DNA of 64,000 nucleotides. Source: Wenzhouxiangella limi. GTDB lineage: Bacteria; Pseudomonadota; Gammaproteobacteria; Xanthomonadales; Wenzhouxiangellaceae. Below the pieces are notes generated by a model, which was not told the DNA's origin, made no database searches, and saw only the letters and a list, made by a program, of their open reading frames with translations. Below are positions 34,314 through 46,033 of the stretch, piece after piece. The stretch spans positions 72,389-136,388 of the forward strand of contig NZ_JAAGSC010000042.1 of NCBI RefSeq assembly GCF_010499265.1. The letters run 5' to 3'. How positions within the stretch are numbered: position 1 is the stretch's first letter; the number at the start of each line of letters is the position of its first letter. The position numbers were made by a program, and so were the translations under genes.

Positions 34314-35096
34314 TCAGGACTCCGGCCGGATGGCGGCGTTGGGCAGCTCGAAATACCCGGTGCGGATCTGCTTTTGCAGCGAGTCGAACAGGGTCTCGAC
34401 CTGGCGCACAGCGGCGCGTTCCTGCAGCCGCTCGAAGCGCCACTGATCGCCGCTGCGGGTGACGTGGCCGAACTCGCCGTCGCGGGTGCGGAAGTACATC
34501 GCCACCGTGCCCAGGCGGGCGACGTCGGCCAGCAGGCGCTCCCCGTCGAGCTCGATGATCTGGCTGTGCAGGCCGTTCTCGCGGGTCAGGCGCAGCTCGT
34601 CTTCGTAGAAGCGCCAGATCTGGTTGATGGCGCGCGCCGGGGTCAGCGCGCCAGCGGCGATCCGGTCTTCGATCTCTTCGACGGCCTGCAGGCGCTCGCC
34701 GGGCTTGAACGGCAGCGAGGACTGGATGTGGAGCTTGAGATCGGCGATCGCGTCCTCGGCGATCGGCAGCAGGGCCTCGCCGGCAATCCCGGCCTCGCGG
34801 GCGCGCTCGCGGTTGCGCGCCAGGTCGGCCTGAAGCTGTTCCACGCGCAGGCGCTCGCGCCGCACCGTGGCCTCCTGGTCGCCTTTCTGCAGCGCCAGCG
34901 AGCTCATCTCGCCGCGGTGGCGATCCTGGGCCTGGTTGAGCTCGGCGTTGAGTTCCTCGACTTCGCCGCGCAGCCGGACCAGTTCCTCGGCCAGGGCTTC
35001 GAGATCGTCGTCGCCGTCGGCGGTGGGCTGGGCCGCCAGGCCGGTCGCCGCGAGCAGCGCGGCCATGATCAGCCCCCAGTGAACAATTCGCCTCAC
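34314..35096 (-). CDS. DUF3450 periplasmic coiled-coil protein, first gene of the TonB2 operon
   Basis: This 260-residue protein has a signal peptide (V-R-R-I-V-H-W-G-L-I-M-A-A-L-L, cleaved after L-A-A-Q) and a coiled coil at about 30-110 (L-R-G-E-V-E-E-L-N-A-E-L). The conserved DUF3450 C-terminal half includes S-L-P-F-K-P-G-E-R and R-F-Y-E-D-E-L. DUF3450 genes regularly precede ttpC. I chose GTG at 35096 because GGAG stands eight bases upstream. A TTG start at 35129 is less likely. The molecular role is unknown. Confidence 0.88.
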   Translation of the reverse strand: MRRIVHWGLIMAALLAATGLAAQPTADGDDDLEALAEELVRLRGEVEELNAELNQAQDRHRGEMSSLALQKGDQEATVRRERLRVEQLQADLARNRERAREAGIAGEALLPIAEDAIADLKLHIQSSLPFKPGERLQAVEEIEDRIAAGALTPARAINQIWRFYEDELRLTRENGLHSQIIELDGERLLADVARLGTVAMYFRTRDGEFGHVTRSGDQWRFERLQERAAVRQVETLFDSLQKQIRTGYFELPNAAIRPES

Positions 35097-35264
35097 GATG
35101 GATACTCCGGAATAGCGCGTTGGAATCAAGACTCTCTATTGGGCCGGGAAAATACGAAGCGTTCATGTCAATGGAATTACAGAAATGTGACCGCTGCGGT
35201 CGGTGACGCCAAAAACCGGGGCCTGAACTACAATTGCAGGGTTATTTCTGACAACCGGAACCGC

Positions 35265-36413
35265 ATGCAACTGCCCGAAGACATCGAACTGTTACGCGAC
35301 ACGGTGCGCCGCTTCGCCGCCGAGGCGATCGCCCCGCAGGCCGCCGCCATCGACCAGGCCAACGAATTCCCGCAGGCGCTGTGGCGTGAGCTCGGCGAGC
35401 TGGGCCTGCTCGGCATCACCATCCCGGGCGAGTACGGCGGCGCCGAGATGGGCTACCTGGCCCACCTGGTCGCCATGGAGGAAATTTCCCGGGCCTCGGC
35501 CTCGGTCGGTCTGTCCTACGGCGCCCACTCCAACCTGTGCACCGACAACCTGTGCCGCAACGGCACGCCCGCGCAGCGCGAGAAATACGTGCCGAAACTG
35601 GTCTCCGGCGAGTGGGTCGGGGCGCTGGCGATGTCCGAGCCCGGCGCCGGCTCCGACGTGGTCGGCTCCATGGCCTGCCGGGCCGAGCGCAAGGGCGATG
35701 TCTGGGTCGCCAACGGCTCGAAGATGTGGATCACCAACGGCCCGGAATGCGACGTTGCCGTGGTCTACATGCGCACCGCCGGCAAGGAAGCCGGCAGCCG
35801 CTGCATGACCGCCTTTATCGTCGAGAAGGACTTTGCCGGATTTGCCAGGGCCCAGAAGCTCGACAAGCTGGGCATGCGCGGCTCCAATACCTGCGAGCTG
35901 GTGTTCGACAACTGCGAGATCCCGGCCGAGAACGTGCTCGGCGAGGTCAACGAGGGCGTCAGGATCCTGATGTCGGGGCTTAACTCCGAGCGCCTGGTGC
36001 TCTCCGGCGGGCCGATCGGGATCATGCAGGCCGCGCTCAATGAGGTCCTGCCCTATATCCGCGAGCGCAAGCAGTTCGGCCGCACGCTGTCGGATTTCGG
36101 CCTGATGCAGGCCAAGGTCGGCGATCTCTACACCCTGCTGCAGTCCTCGCGCGGGTTTTCCTACCAGGTGGCTGCCGCTTACGACCAGGGCGAGCTGTCG
36201 CGGGTCGACGCCGCCGCCTGCCTGCTGCACGCCTCGCGCAGCGCGGTGACGGTCGCGCTGGAGGCCATCCAGGCCCTGGGCGGCAACGGCTACATCAACG
36301 AGTACCCCACCGGCCGCCTGCTCAGAGACGCCAAGCTCTACGACATCGGCGCCGGCACCAACGAAATCCGGCGCATGCTGATCGGGCGCGAGCTGGCCGA
36401 AGGCCGCGCCTAG
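35265..36413 (+). CDS. ivd: Isovaleryl-CoA dehydrogenase
   Basis: This 382-residue flavin acyl-CoA dehydrogenase oxidises isovaleryl-CoA to 3-methylcrotonyl-CoA in leucine breakdown and passes electrons to ETF. It has the three-domain ACAD fold with A-M-S-E-P-G-A-G-S-D, W-I-T-N-G-P and Q-A-L-G-G-N-G-Y. The Glu in N-S-E-R-L-V-L-S-G-G-P lies at the catalytic position specific to isovaleryl-CoA dehydrogenases. The alternative ACAD position near the C-terminus is Gly (G-A-G-T-N-E), as expected. The start at 35265 is the first Met in the conserved N-terminus. EtfAB lie 10 kb to the right. Confidence 0.93.
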   Translation: MQLPEDIELLRDTVRRFAAEAIAPQAAAIDQANEFPQALWRELGELGLLGITIPGEYGGAEMGYLAHLVAMEEISRASASVGLSYGAHSNLCTDNLCRNGTPAQREKYVPKLVSGEWVGALAMSEPGAGSDVVGSMACRAERKGDVWVANGSKMWITNGPECDVAVVYMRTAGKEAGSRCMTAFIVEKDFAGFARAQKLDKLGMRGSNTCELVFDNCEIPAENVLGEVNEGVRILMSGLNSERLVLSGGPIGIMQAALNEVLPYIRERKQFGRTLSDFGLMQAKVGDLYTLLQSSRGFSYQVAAAYDQGELSRVDAAACLLHASRSAVTVALEAIQALGGNGYINEYPTGRLLRDAKLYDIGAGTNEIRRMLIGRELAEGRA

Positions 36414-36429
36414 GAGAACCCCTTAAGGA

Positions 36430-37008
36430 TCAGTCTTCCAGCCGGGCCGTGACCCTGTCCCAGTCGATGGCGATCTCGGGCAGCTCGGCAACCGCGCTGA
36501 CGCCCTCCAGCTCCTGGATCTCGGGTCGGCCGTAGCCGCCGTTGGCCAGGCGGTAGCGGGTCAGCATGCGGTCGGTGGGATGGACCAGCCAGACTTCGGC
36601 CACGCCCGAGCGTTCGTAGACGGCCAGCTTGCGGGTCTGGTCGTGGGCGGCGGTGGACGGCGAGAGCACCTCGACCACCCAGTCCGGCGCCCCGCGCAGG
36701 CCGGCCTCGTCGAGTTTGTCCCGATCGCGCACGACCAGCACGTCGGGCTGGACCACGGTGTCGATGTCGTCGTCGATCTCATTGCCCTTGGGCAGGCGGA
36801 CGTCGAATGGGGCGACATAGGCTCGACAGGGCATGTCGGTCAAGGCGTTGGCGGCCTGACGAAAGATCTCCCCGACCATTTCCTGGTGCAGCCGGCCGGG
36901 CGCCGGCGACATCAGCCAGGCGGTGCCGTCGATCAGCTCGTAGCGCACATCTTCCGGCCAGGTCCGGTAGTCACCGTAGGTATAGCGCCGGTCGTCGCGT
37001 TGCTGCAA
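36430..37008 (-). CDS. Uma2 family (DUF820) restriction-fold endonuclease-like protein
   Basis: This 192-residue protein has the Uma2 PD-(D/E)XK-like core: Y-E-L-I-D-G, V-V-Q-P-D-V-L-V-V and P-D-W-V-V-E-V-L-S-P-S-T, followed by K-L-A-V-Y-E-R-S-G-V-A-E-V-W-L-V. These supply the usual acidic residues and Lys. Uma2 proteins are common in cyanobacteria and scattered elsewhere, and their function is not known. Translation seems to begin with TTG at 37008 (AGGAG 13 bases upstream), which is uncertain. It sits alone between two catabolic genes and may be a transferred gene. Confidence 0.85.
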   Translation of the reverse strand: MQQRDDRRYTYGDYRTWPEDVRYELIDGTAWLMSPAPGRLHQEMVGEIFRQAANALTDMPCRAYVAPFDVRLPKGNEIDDDIDTVVQPDVLVVRDRDKLDEAGLRGAPDWVVEVLSPSTAAHDQTRKLAVYERSGVAEVWLVHPTDRMLTRYRLANGGYGRPEIQELEGVSAVAELPEIAIDWDRVTARLED

Positions 37009-37209
37009 GGCCCTGGACCGCTCCTGTCTGCGAAGGCTACGTCCGGGATTCTATCGATGCTGCCCCGGACGTGCCAGCACCGAACCGATCCTTTAGCCCA
37101 GCGATCAAACCCGCTCATCACCAGGAGCACGCGCCGCGGGACGGCGGTGGTTGCACCGCCTTGAACCTGCGATAATGCCGGCGGGTTTCCAACCAGAGAG
37201 AGTGTGATC

Positions 37210-38379
37210 ATGTCCGATGATGTCGTATTCGTTGCCGCTCGCCGTACCGCGATCGGTTCGTTCCAGGGCCAGTTCGCCCCGGTGAAATCACCCCAGCTGG
37301 GTTCGGCCGTGATCGGCTCGGTCATGACCGATGCCGGGGTAGCGGGCGACGACGTGTCCGAGGTGATCATGGGCTGCGTACTGCCGGCCGGCACCGGCCA
37401 GGCACCGGCGCGCCAGGCTGCACTGGGCGCCGACCTGCCGATGAGCGCCGGGGCCACCACCATCAACAAGGTCTGCGGCTCGGGGCTCAAGGCGGCCATG
37501 CTGGGCAGCGACCTGATCCGGGCCGGCAGCGCAGAGATCGTGGTCGCCGGCGGCATGGAATCCATGACCAACGCGCCGTATCTCATGGACCGCGGCCTGC
37601 GCATGGGCCATGTTCAGGCCCTCGATCACATGTTCTACGACGGCCTGCAAAACCCCTACGACGGCGCCATGATGGGCGGCTTTGCCGAGAAATGCGCGGC
37701 CAAGTACGAGTTCAGCCGCGAAGACCAGGACGCATTTTCCAGGGCCTCGGTCGAGCGCGCCACGGCAGCCATGAACAACGGCGCCTTCGCCGATGAAATC
37801 ACGCCGGTGACGGTCAAGACCCGCAAGGGCGAAATCGAGATCACCGCCGACGAAGAGCCACCGCGCTGCAACATCGACAAGATGCCCTCGCTGCGCCCGG
37901 CGTTTGCCAAGGACGGCACCATCACCGCGGCCAGTTCCTCGAAGATCTCCGACGGCGCTGCGGCCTTCGTGATGATGAGCGCTACCGAGGCCGACAAGCG
38001 CGGCATCAAGCCCCTGGCTCGCGTGGTCGCCCACGCCACCCACAGCCACGAGCCGGAATGGTTCACCACCGCACCGGTCGGTGCGATCGCCAAATGCCTG
38101 GAGCGGGCCGGCTGGCGCGCCGACCAGGTCGACCTGTGGGAGATCAACGAGGCTTTCGCCACCGTGACCATGGCGGCGATGAAGGAACACGGCCTCGATC
38201 ACGCCAGGGTCAACGTCAACGGCGGCGCCTGCGCCCTCGGCCACCCCATCGGCGCCAGCGGGGCGCGCATCCTGGTCACCCTGATCCATGCGCTGAAGGC
38301 GCGCGGCCTCAAGACCGGGGTCGCCTCGCTGTGCATCGGCGGCGGCGAAGGCGTGGCCATGGCCGTCGAACTGCTGTAG
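37210..38379 (+). CDS. Acetyl-CoA C-acyltransferase (thiolase)
   Basis: This 389-residue degradative-type thiolase has the nucleophile Cys in [11 protein letters not shown] (near residue 88), [11 protein letters not shown], the His in G-H-P-I-G-A-S-G and the second catalytic Cys in C-I-G-G-G-E-G. It most resembles acetoacetyl-CoA thiolases (acetyl-CoA acetyltransferase). ATG at 37210 has AGAGAGAG upstream and an in-frame GTG lies at 37204. It precedes HMG-CoA lyase by 14 bp, consistent with leucine-derived acetoacetyl-CoA being cleaved to acetyl-CoA. Confidence 0.92.
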   Translation: MSDDVVFVAARRTAIGSFQGQFAPVKSPQLGSAVIGSVMTDAGVAGDDVSEVIMGCVLPAGTGQAPARQAALGADLPMSAGATTINKVCGSGLKAAMLGSDLIRAGSAEIVVAGGMESMTNAPYLMDRGLRMGHVQALDHMFYDGLQNPYDGAMMGGFAEKCAAKYEFSREDQDAFSRASVERATAAMNNGAFADEITPVTVKTRKGEIEITADEEPPRCNIDKMPSLRPAFAKDGTITAASSSKISDGAAAFVMMSATEADKRGIKPLARVVAHATHSHEPEWFTTAPVGAIAKCLERAGWRADQVDLWEINEAFATVTMAAMKEHGLDHARVNVNGGACALGHPIGASGARILVTLIHALKARGLKTGVASLCIGGGEGVAMAVELL

Positions 38380-38393
38380 TTCGTTTGACGAGC

Positions 38394-39290
38394 GTGAGCG
38401 GTAATTTTGTCAAGCTGGTCGAGGTGGGTCCGCGCGACGGGCTGCAGAACGAGCCCTATACCGTGCCCACCTCGCTCAAGCTCGACCTGATCGATCGCCT
38501 CGGACGAACGGGCTTGAAGGTCATCGAGTCGACCAGCTTCGTCAGCGATCGGGCCATCCCGCAGATGGCCGACGCCGAGGACGTGATCGCCGGGCTTAAG
38601 CGACGCGCGGGCATTCGCTACCCGGCGCTGGTGCCCAACGAGCGCGGCTACGACCGCGCCCGCAGCGTCGGCGTCGACGAAGTCGCGCTGTTCACCGCCG
38701 CCTCGGAGGCTTTCAACCAGCACAACATCAACTGCACCATCGAAGAATCGCTGCGCCGTTTTGCGCCGGTGGTCCACCGGGCGCGCAACGACGGGGTGCG
38801 CGTGCGCGGCTACGTCTCGACCGTGCTCGGCTGCCCCTACCAGGGCCAGGTGCCGATCGCCGACGTGGTGCGGGTGGCCGAGGCGCTGTTCGAGGCCGGC
38901 TGCGAGGAGATTTCGCTGGGCGACACCATCGGCGTGGGCACCCCGCGCAAGGCTGCCGAAATGGTGCGCGCAGTCGGCGCCTCGATCCCGATCGCCCAGC
39001 TCGCCGTGCACTTTCACGATACCTACGGCCAGGCCCTGGCGAATATCATGACCTGCCTGGACCTGGGCGTGCGCGTGGTCGACAGTTCGGTCGCCGGGCT
39101 GGGCGGCTGCCCGTACGCGCGCGGGGCGACCGGCAACGTCGCCACCGAGGACGTGATCTACATGCTCGAAGGCGTCGGTATGGAGACCGGTATCGACCTG
39201 CTCGAAATGGCCCGCACCGGCGACTGGATTGCCGGCGAGCTGGGTCGACCGCGCTCGCGCGCCGGGCAGGCCGTGCTCAAGCGGCACTGA
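38394..39290 (+). CDS. mvaB: Hydroxymethylglutaryl-CoA lyase
   Basis: This 298-residue TIM-barrel enzyme splits HMG-CoA into acetoacetate and acetyl-CoA, the last step specific to leucine. Motifs include [19 protein letters not shown], the metal-binding H-F-H-D-T-Y-G and the catalytic Cys loop [14 protein letters not shown]. The start is unclear: GTG at 38394 fits homologues best, TTG at 38385 is in frame, and neither has a clear ribosome site. It lies in the thiolase-HMGL-HSD10 run. Confidence 0.93.
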   Translation: MSGNFVKLVEVGPRDGLQNEPYTVPTSLKLDLIDRLGRTGLKVIESTSFVSDRAIPQMADAEDVIAGLKRRAGIRYPALVPNERGYDRARSVGVDEVALFTAASEAFNQHNINCTIEESLRRFAPVVHRARNDGVRVRGYVSTVLGCPYQGQVPIADVVRVAEALFEAGCEEISLGDTIGVGTPRKAAEMVRAVGASIPIAQLAVHFHDTYGQALANIMTCLDLGVRVVDSSVAGLGGCPYARGATGNVATEDVIYMLEGVGMETGIDLLEMARTGDWIAGELGRPRSRAGQAVLKRH

Positions 39291-39329
39291 AGCAGCGCAA
39301 TCCAACGCCAATTCAATCGAAGGAAAAGC

Positions 39330-40100
<771 letters not shown>

Positions 40101-40106
40101 GACATC

Positions 40107-40508
40107 ATGCAGACTTTTTCCGAGATCGAAGAATACATCCGCGCGCACTACTCGGTGGTCCACGCCGAGCCGTTCATGCTGGCCGTAGAGGTCAAGGTCG
40201 GCGAACGCCATCAGGACATTTTCCTGGCCGAGCTGAAAAACAGCGACGAGCGCCGCTCACTGCGATTGGAGACCAACATCGCGCCGCTGCGCGAACACGA
40301 CGCCGAAAAGTGCCTGCGCGTGAACCTGATGCTGCGTGTGGGCTACCTGGCCGTCGGCGATCTCGACGGCACGCCGTTCATCAAGCTCTGCCACAACCTC
40401 ACTTACGACCTGCTCAACGAGGCCTCGCTGCGCTACGTCATCAACCACCTGGCCCTGCTCGGCGACAGCATCGAGGACACGCTGACCGGCGGCGAGGATC
40501 TGTTCTAA
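40107..40508 (+). CDS. Uncharacterised small protein (possibly YbjN/chaperone-like fold)
   Basis: This 133-residue cytoplasmic protein has no signal or membrane segment. It alternates helix and strand: a helical start (F-S-E-I-E-E-Y-I-R-A-H-Y), strands around V-E-V-K-V and D-I-F-L-A-E-L, then G-Y-L-A-V-G-D-L-D-G-T-P-F-I and a helical tail ending T-G-G-E-D-L-F. The layout recalls YbjN or type III chaperone-like folds, but I cannot assign a family. It begins six bases after the HSD10-like gene and precedes mscS by 27 bp, so it is probably co-transcribed with both. Confidence 0.6.
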   Translation: MQTFSEIEEYIRAHYSVVHAEPFMLAVEVKVGERHQDIFLAELKNSDERRSLRLETNIAPLREHDAEKCLRVNLMLRVGYLAVGDLDGTPFIKLCHNLTYDLLNEASLRYVINHLALLGDSIEDTLTGGEDLF

Positions 40509-40535
40509 CAAGAAATCATCCAGGGAGAAACAACC

Positions 40536-41369
40536 ATGGACTTCACTCAAGTTCAGCAGCTGCTGACCGACTACAACGTCATCGAAATGGGCACCCGCCT
40601 GATCGGCGCCATCCTGATCTTCTTCATCGGCCGCTGGATCGGCAAGCGCGTGGTCCGCGGCGTGTCCCGCGGCATGGAAAAGCGCGGCATCGACGCGCTG
40701 CTGGTGACCTTCGTCGGCAACATCCTCGGCGTCTTGCTGCTGGTGATCGTGATCATGATTTCCCTGGGCCACCTCGGCGTCCAGGTCACGCCGCTGATCG
40801 CCGTCCTGGGGGGTATGGCTCTGGCCGTTGGTCTGGCCCTGCAGAGCAGCCTGAGCAACTTCGCCGCCGGCATCATGCTGGTGATTCTGCGCCCGTTCAC
40901 CCGGGGGCATTTCGTTGAAGCCGGCGGGGTCTCGGGCACCGTTCAGTCGGTCGGCATCTTCAATACCCAGCTGCAGACCCCGGACAATCGCCTGGTCATC
41001 GTCGGCAACAGCGATATCACGGGCAACCCGATCACCAACTATTCGGCCTTCGATACCCGCCGTATCGACATGATCATCGGCGTCAGCTACGACGATGATC
41101 TCAAGCTGGCCCAGGCCACCATGCAGCGCGTCATCGAAGGCCACGAGAAGGTGCTCGCCGAACCCGAGCCGGCCATCCTGCTGATGGAGCTGGGCGAGTC
41201 CAGCGTCGATTTCGCGGTCCGTCCGTGGGTGCTGTCCGAGGATTACTGGACCACGCGCAGCGACCTGCTCGAAACCCTCAAGACCGAACTAGAAGCCGCC
41301 GGCTGCTCGATTCCCTTTCCGCAGCGCGATATCCACCACTTCAACGTCGCTGAAGAAAAAGCCGCCTGA
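40536..41369 (+). CDS. mscS: Small-conductance mechanosensitive channel, MscS family
   Basis: This 277-residue channel matches the size of E. coli MscS. Three transmembrane helices lie at about 15-40, 58-85 and 90-125. The pore helix has G-M-A-L-A-V-G-L-A-L-Q-S-S-L-S-N-F-A-A-G, the conserved MscS TM3 pattern, followed by the beta domain F-V-E-A-G-G-V-S-G-T-V and the alpha/beta C-terminus. It releases solutes on osmotic downshock. GGGAG is well placed before ATG. A hairpin follows the stop. Confidence 0.94.
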   Translation: MDFTQVQQLLTDYNVIEMGTRLIGAILIFFIGRWIGKRVVRGVSRGMEKRGIDALLVTFVGNILGVLLLVIVIMISLGHLGVQVTPLIAVLGGMALAVGLALQSSLSNFAAGIMLVILRPFTRGHFVEAGGVSGTVQSVGIFNTQLQTPDNRLVIVGNSDITGNPITNYSAFDTRRIDMIIGVSYDDDLKLAQATMQRVIEGHEKVLAEPEPAILLMELGESSVDFAVRPWVLSEDYWTTRSDLLETLKTELEAAGCSIPFPQRDIHHFNVAEEKAA

Positions 41370-41380
41370 CCGACCACAGC

Positions 41381-41414
41381 CGACCCCGGCAAGCGCTCGC
41401 GCAGGCCGGGGTCG
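41381..41414. terminator. GC-rich hairpin between convergent mscS and NYN genes
   Basis: CGACCCCGGC (41381-41390) pairs perfectly with GCCGGGGTCG (41405-41414) across a 14-base loop. It lies between two convergent stops. There is no T tract, so it would be a weak intrinsic terminator or an mRNA 3' end stabiliser. Confidence 0.5.
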
Positions 41415-41433
41415 CGGCGCCGGGGCAAACCGC

Positions 41434-42342
41434 TCAGTCGTCGTTGCCGTAACTTTTGATGATGTAGCCGCCTGACTTTTCGTCGTGCTGCAGCTCCAGC
41501 AGGCCAAGCTTTTCGGCTTCCTGGAGTAAGTGGTTGAAGCTCTTGAAGCCGTGGTAGCTTTCCGAGAAGCCGGGCTTGCGGCGCTTCAAGGCCTGCTTGA
41601 TCATCGAGCCCCAGACCTTTTCCTCGGCGTCGCGGTCGGAAAACAGCGCCTCGGTGGTCTCGAGCACCAGGTCGAAGGCTTCCTGGGCCTTGGGATCGAC
41701 GCTGGCGCCTTCGCCTGAGGGCGTTTCGCTGGCCGGTGCGTCGCCGGCCGCGCTCTTGCGCTGGGCCTTTTTGGCGGTCTTTTTCTTGGTCGCCTTTTTC
41801 TTGGCCGCGGCGGTTTTCTTTTTCTCGCTGTTGCGGATCAGGTCGTCGTAAAAGATGAACTCGTCGCAGTTGGCGGTCAGCAGGTCGGAGGTCGAACTCT
41901 TGACGCCGACACCGATCACCGTCTTGTCGTTCTCGCGCAGCTTGGAGACCAGCGGCGAGAAGTCGGAATCACCACTGATGACCACGAAGGTATCGACGTG
42001 AGCCTTGGTGTAGCACAGATCCAGGGCGTCGACGACCATGCGGATATCGGCGGAGTTCTTGCCCGACTGGCGCAGGTGCGGGATATCGATCATCTCGAAC
42101 GCCGCCTCGTGCATGGCGGCCTTGAACTCGCGGTAGCGGCCCCAGTCGCAGTAGGCTTTCTTGACCACGATGTTGCCCTTGAGCAGCAGGCGCTCGAGCA
42201 CCTTCTGGATGTCGAAGGCGGCGTACCTGGCGTCGCGCACGCCCAGCGCGATGTTTTCAAAGTCGCAGAACAGGGCCAGGTTGCGGGTCGGGGCTGAAGA
42301 GTTCAAGGCGGGCTCGTTATCGTGGATTGGTATGATCGCCAT
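41434..42342 (-). CDS. NYN-domain (LabA/DUF88) ribonuclease-like protein with C-terminal OST-HTH-like domain
   Basis: This 302-residue protein has a NYN/PIN-like domain at about 20-165: L-A-L-F-C-D-F-E-N-I with the first Asp, N-S-A-D-I-R-M-V-V-D-A and V-V-I-S-G-D-S-D-F-S-P-L, the usual acidic active site. A Lys/Ala-rich linker (K-K-K-A-T-K-K-K) joins it to a C-terminal helical domain (Y-H-G-F-K-S-F-N-H-L-L) of the OST-HTH/LOTUS type, which binds RNA in related proteins. ATG at 42342 was preferred to an upstream start at 42399. A role in RNA cleavage or turnover is inference. Confidence 0.88.
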   Translation of the reverse strand: MAIIPIHDNEPALNSSAPTRNLALFCDFENIALGVRDARYAAFDIQKVLERLLLKGNIVVKKAYCDWGRYREFKAAMHEAAFEMIDIPHLRQSGKNSADIRMVVDALDLCYTKAHVDTFVVISGDSDFSPLVSKLRENDKTVIGVGVKSSTSDLLTANCDEFIFYDDLIRNSEKKKTAAAKKKATKKKTAKKAQRKSAAGDAPASETPSGEGASVDPKAQEAFDLVLETTEALFSDRDAEEKVWGSMIKQALKRRKPGFSESYHGFKSFNHLLQEAEKLGLLELQHDEKSGGYIIKSYGNDD

Positions 42343-42440
42343 GGTAATCGCTGGCGCAAAGCTTTGCAGACGCATCGGTGCCCGCCACAAGCCCGGCATG
42401 GGTGGACTTCAACGACATCAAGCGCGAACGGAACCCTGAC

Positions 42441-42965
42441 ATGCACCTGATTTTCAGCCACGGCCACCTCTCCAGCCCCGATTCGCACAAGATCCGCACG
42501 CTTGCGCCGCTGGCCGAAGCCGCGGGATTGACGACCGAAGCCATCGACTATCGCGATTTGCGCGATGACGCGGCCGGGCGGGTCCAGCGCCTGTGCGCGC
42601 GACTGAACGGCTTCAGCGAACCCGCCGTCCTGGTCGGCTCGTCGATGGGCGGCTACGTCTCGGTCGCGGCCGCCTGCCGGATGCCGGTGCGCGGTCTGTT
42701 CCTGCTGGCCCCGGCGGTCTACCTCAACGACCGCTACCCCGACGCCGGATTGATCGAGGAAAATTACCCGGTGCGCTGCCAGGCCATAAGCGTGGTCCAC
42801 GGCTGGCGCGACGAAGTCATTCCCTGGCACAACGCCCGGCGCTTTGCCGAAGAGCGCCGGGCCAGCCTGCATCTGCTCGATACCGACCATCGCATGGCCG
42901 ACGCAATGGCCACGATCTCGGAGCTGTTTAGCTTGTTTCTTAAGAATGGTTTGAACCGCGGATGA
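42441..42965 (+). CDS. YqiA-like alpha/beta hydrolase (UPF0227-type esterase)
   Basis: This 174-residue hydrolase starts M-H-L-I-F-S-H-G-H-L-S-S-P. The nucleophile elbow is V-G-S-S-M-G-G-Y, a likely catalytic Asp is in H-G-W-R-D-E-V-I-P and the His is in D-T-D-H-R-M. Size and motif order fit small esterases such as YqiA. The natural substrate is unknown. The last residues N-R-G and the TGA stop lie inside the left arm of the repeat at 42954, so the original C-terminus may have been altered by that insertion. Confidence 0.82.
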   Translation: MHLIFSHGHLSSPDSHKIRTLAPLAEAAGLTTEAIDYRDLRDDAAGRVQRLCARLNGFSEPAVLVGSSMGGYVSVAAACRMPVRGLFLLAPAVYLNDRYPDAGLIEENYPVRCQAISVVHGWRDEVIPWHNARRFAEERRASLHLLDTDHRMADAMATISELFSLFLKNGLNRG

Positions 42966-43109
42966 ACGCAGATAAACGCGGATAAAAACACAAAGCTCAA
43001 TACACCGGGCGGATCGCTTATTGTGCCCGGCCACTCTTTGGTACTTGTCTGCAGCCGTTATTGGCTTTTATCTTCAGTTATCCGCGTTCATCCGCGTTCA
43101 TCTGCGGTT
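42954..43109. repeat. Inverted-repeat element built of GATGAACGCG-type units
   Basis: The left arm (42954-42986, starting AACCGCGGATGAACGCAGAT) and the right arm (about 43077-43109, ending in ATCTGCGGTT) are imperfect inverted copies over about 33 bp. Each contains two to three ~10-bp units like GATGAACGCG. The interior holds a CCGGGC...GCCCGG hairpin. Repeats of this kind occur in many unrelated genomes. It lies between convergent hydrolase and acetoacetyl-CoA synthetase genes and supplies the hydrolase stop. Confidence 0.75.
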
Positions 43110-43125
43110 AATTTAACCCAAGCAC

Positions 43126-45075
<1,950 letters not shown>

Positions 45076-45142
45076 GGCGGAAAGGGCAATTCGGGCGGTG
45101 AATGGGTCAGGCGGCAAGACTAACCATTTGACCCGGCCGCTG

Positions 45143-45652
45143 TCACCTGTACTTTGGGCCAGCCGGCGGTGGCAGCTCGGGCACCTGGCCGTCGCGGCTC
45201 AATCGATACACGGTCCAGTCCGACATCGCCTCGGCGCCCAGCGACTGGTAGAACTCGATCGCCGGCTGGTTCCAGTTGAGCACGCTCCATTCCATGCGGC
45301 CATAGCCCCGTTCTCGAGCCAGGTCGGCCAGACGCTTGAGCAGCGCCCGGCCGATGCCCCGGCCGCGACAGGCCTCGCGCACGTACAGGTCTTCCAGGTA
45401 CAGGCCCGGGCGGCCCAGGAAGGTCGAGAAGTTGCGGAAGAACAGGGCAAAACCCACCGCCGCGCCGTCGATCTCGGCCAATAGCGCTTCGGCCACGGCA
45501 TTATCGCCGAACAGGTGCTCGGCCAGCAGCGCCGGGGTGGCGGTGACTTCGTGGGCCAGGCGTTCGTACTCGGCCAGCTCGCCTATCAGGCCGAGGATGC
45601 TGTCCTCGTCGCCCCGTGCCGCCCGGCGGATGTTGACCGCCCCGCTATTCAT
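45143..45652 (-). CDS. GNAT family N-acetyltransferase
   Basis: This 169-residue GNAT protein has the acetyl-CoA site C-R-G-R-G-I-G-R-A-L-L and L-Y-V-R-E preceding it, with N-Q-P-A-I-E-F-Y-Q-S-L-G-A as motif B. It resembles the diamine (spermidine/spermine-type) acetyltransferase branch, which carries L-Y-L-E-D-L-Y-V. The true substrate is unknown. ATG at 45652 is preferred over an upstream start. It follows aacS upstream on the same strand with a 67-bp gap. Confidence 0.88.
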   Translation of the reverse strand: MNSGAVNIRRAARGDEDSILGLIGELAEYERLAHEVTATPALLAEHLFGDNAVAEALLAEIDGAAVGFALFFRNFSTFLGRPGLYLEDLYVREACRGRGIGRALLKRLADLARERGYGRMEWSVLNWNQPAIEFYQSLGAEAMSDWTVYRLSRDGQVPELPPPAGPKYR

Positions 45653-45756
45653 AGTCAAAACACATTGAAACCATCGCAATAATCAGTTGGACAAATAATA
45701 GCGAGGGCGTAGAATCTTAGCCATTGCTAACAATTTCCCTGCCGAGGTGGCTACCC

Positions 45757-45984
45757 ATGGCACGCTACAAAACCCTGTCTTTCGCTTTCGTTCATATGAC
45801 CGTGGCCTTCAGCGTCGTCTATCTGATGACCGGCAGCTGGGCGCTGGGCGGTGCCGTGGCCCTGATCGAACCGGCCGTCAACACGGTGGCCTATTTCTTC
45901 CACGAAAAGGTCTGGGAGCGGGTCACCGCCCGTCGCCAGGCCCCCACACCGATGGATTCCTGGATGCCAGGGCGGGCGGCCTGA
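45757..45984 (+). CDS. DUF2061 small membrane protein
   Basis: This 75-residue protein starts [18 protein letters not shown] and has two hydrophobic segments with [20 protein letters not shown], the DUF2061 signature. The family is predicted to be integral inner membrane and has no defined function. GAGG lies upstream of ATG at 45757. Confidence 0.88.
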   Translation: MARYKTLSFAFVHMTVAFSVVYLMTGSWALGGAVALIEPAVNTVAYFFHEKVWERVTARRQAPTPMDSWMPGRAA

Positions 45985-46033
45985 CACCCGCCAGGCATTC
46001 GGCGCAAGCGCGGATTTCAGCCACCGATCACGT

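Noticed and set aside
42954-43109. tRNA or small RNA gene
   Set aside because: No cloverleaf or promoter can be drawn; the arms are simple repeats of a ~10-bp unit.
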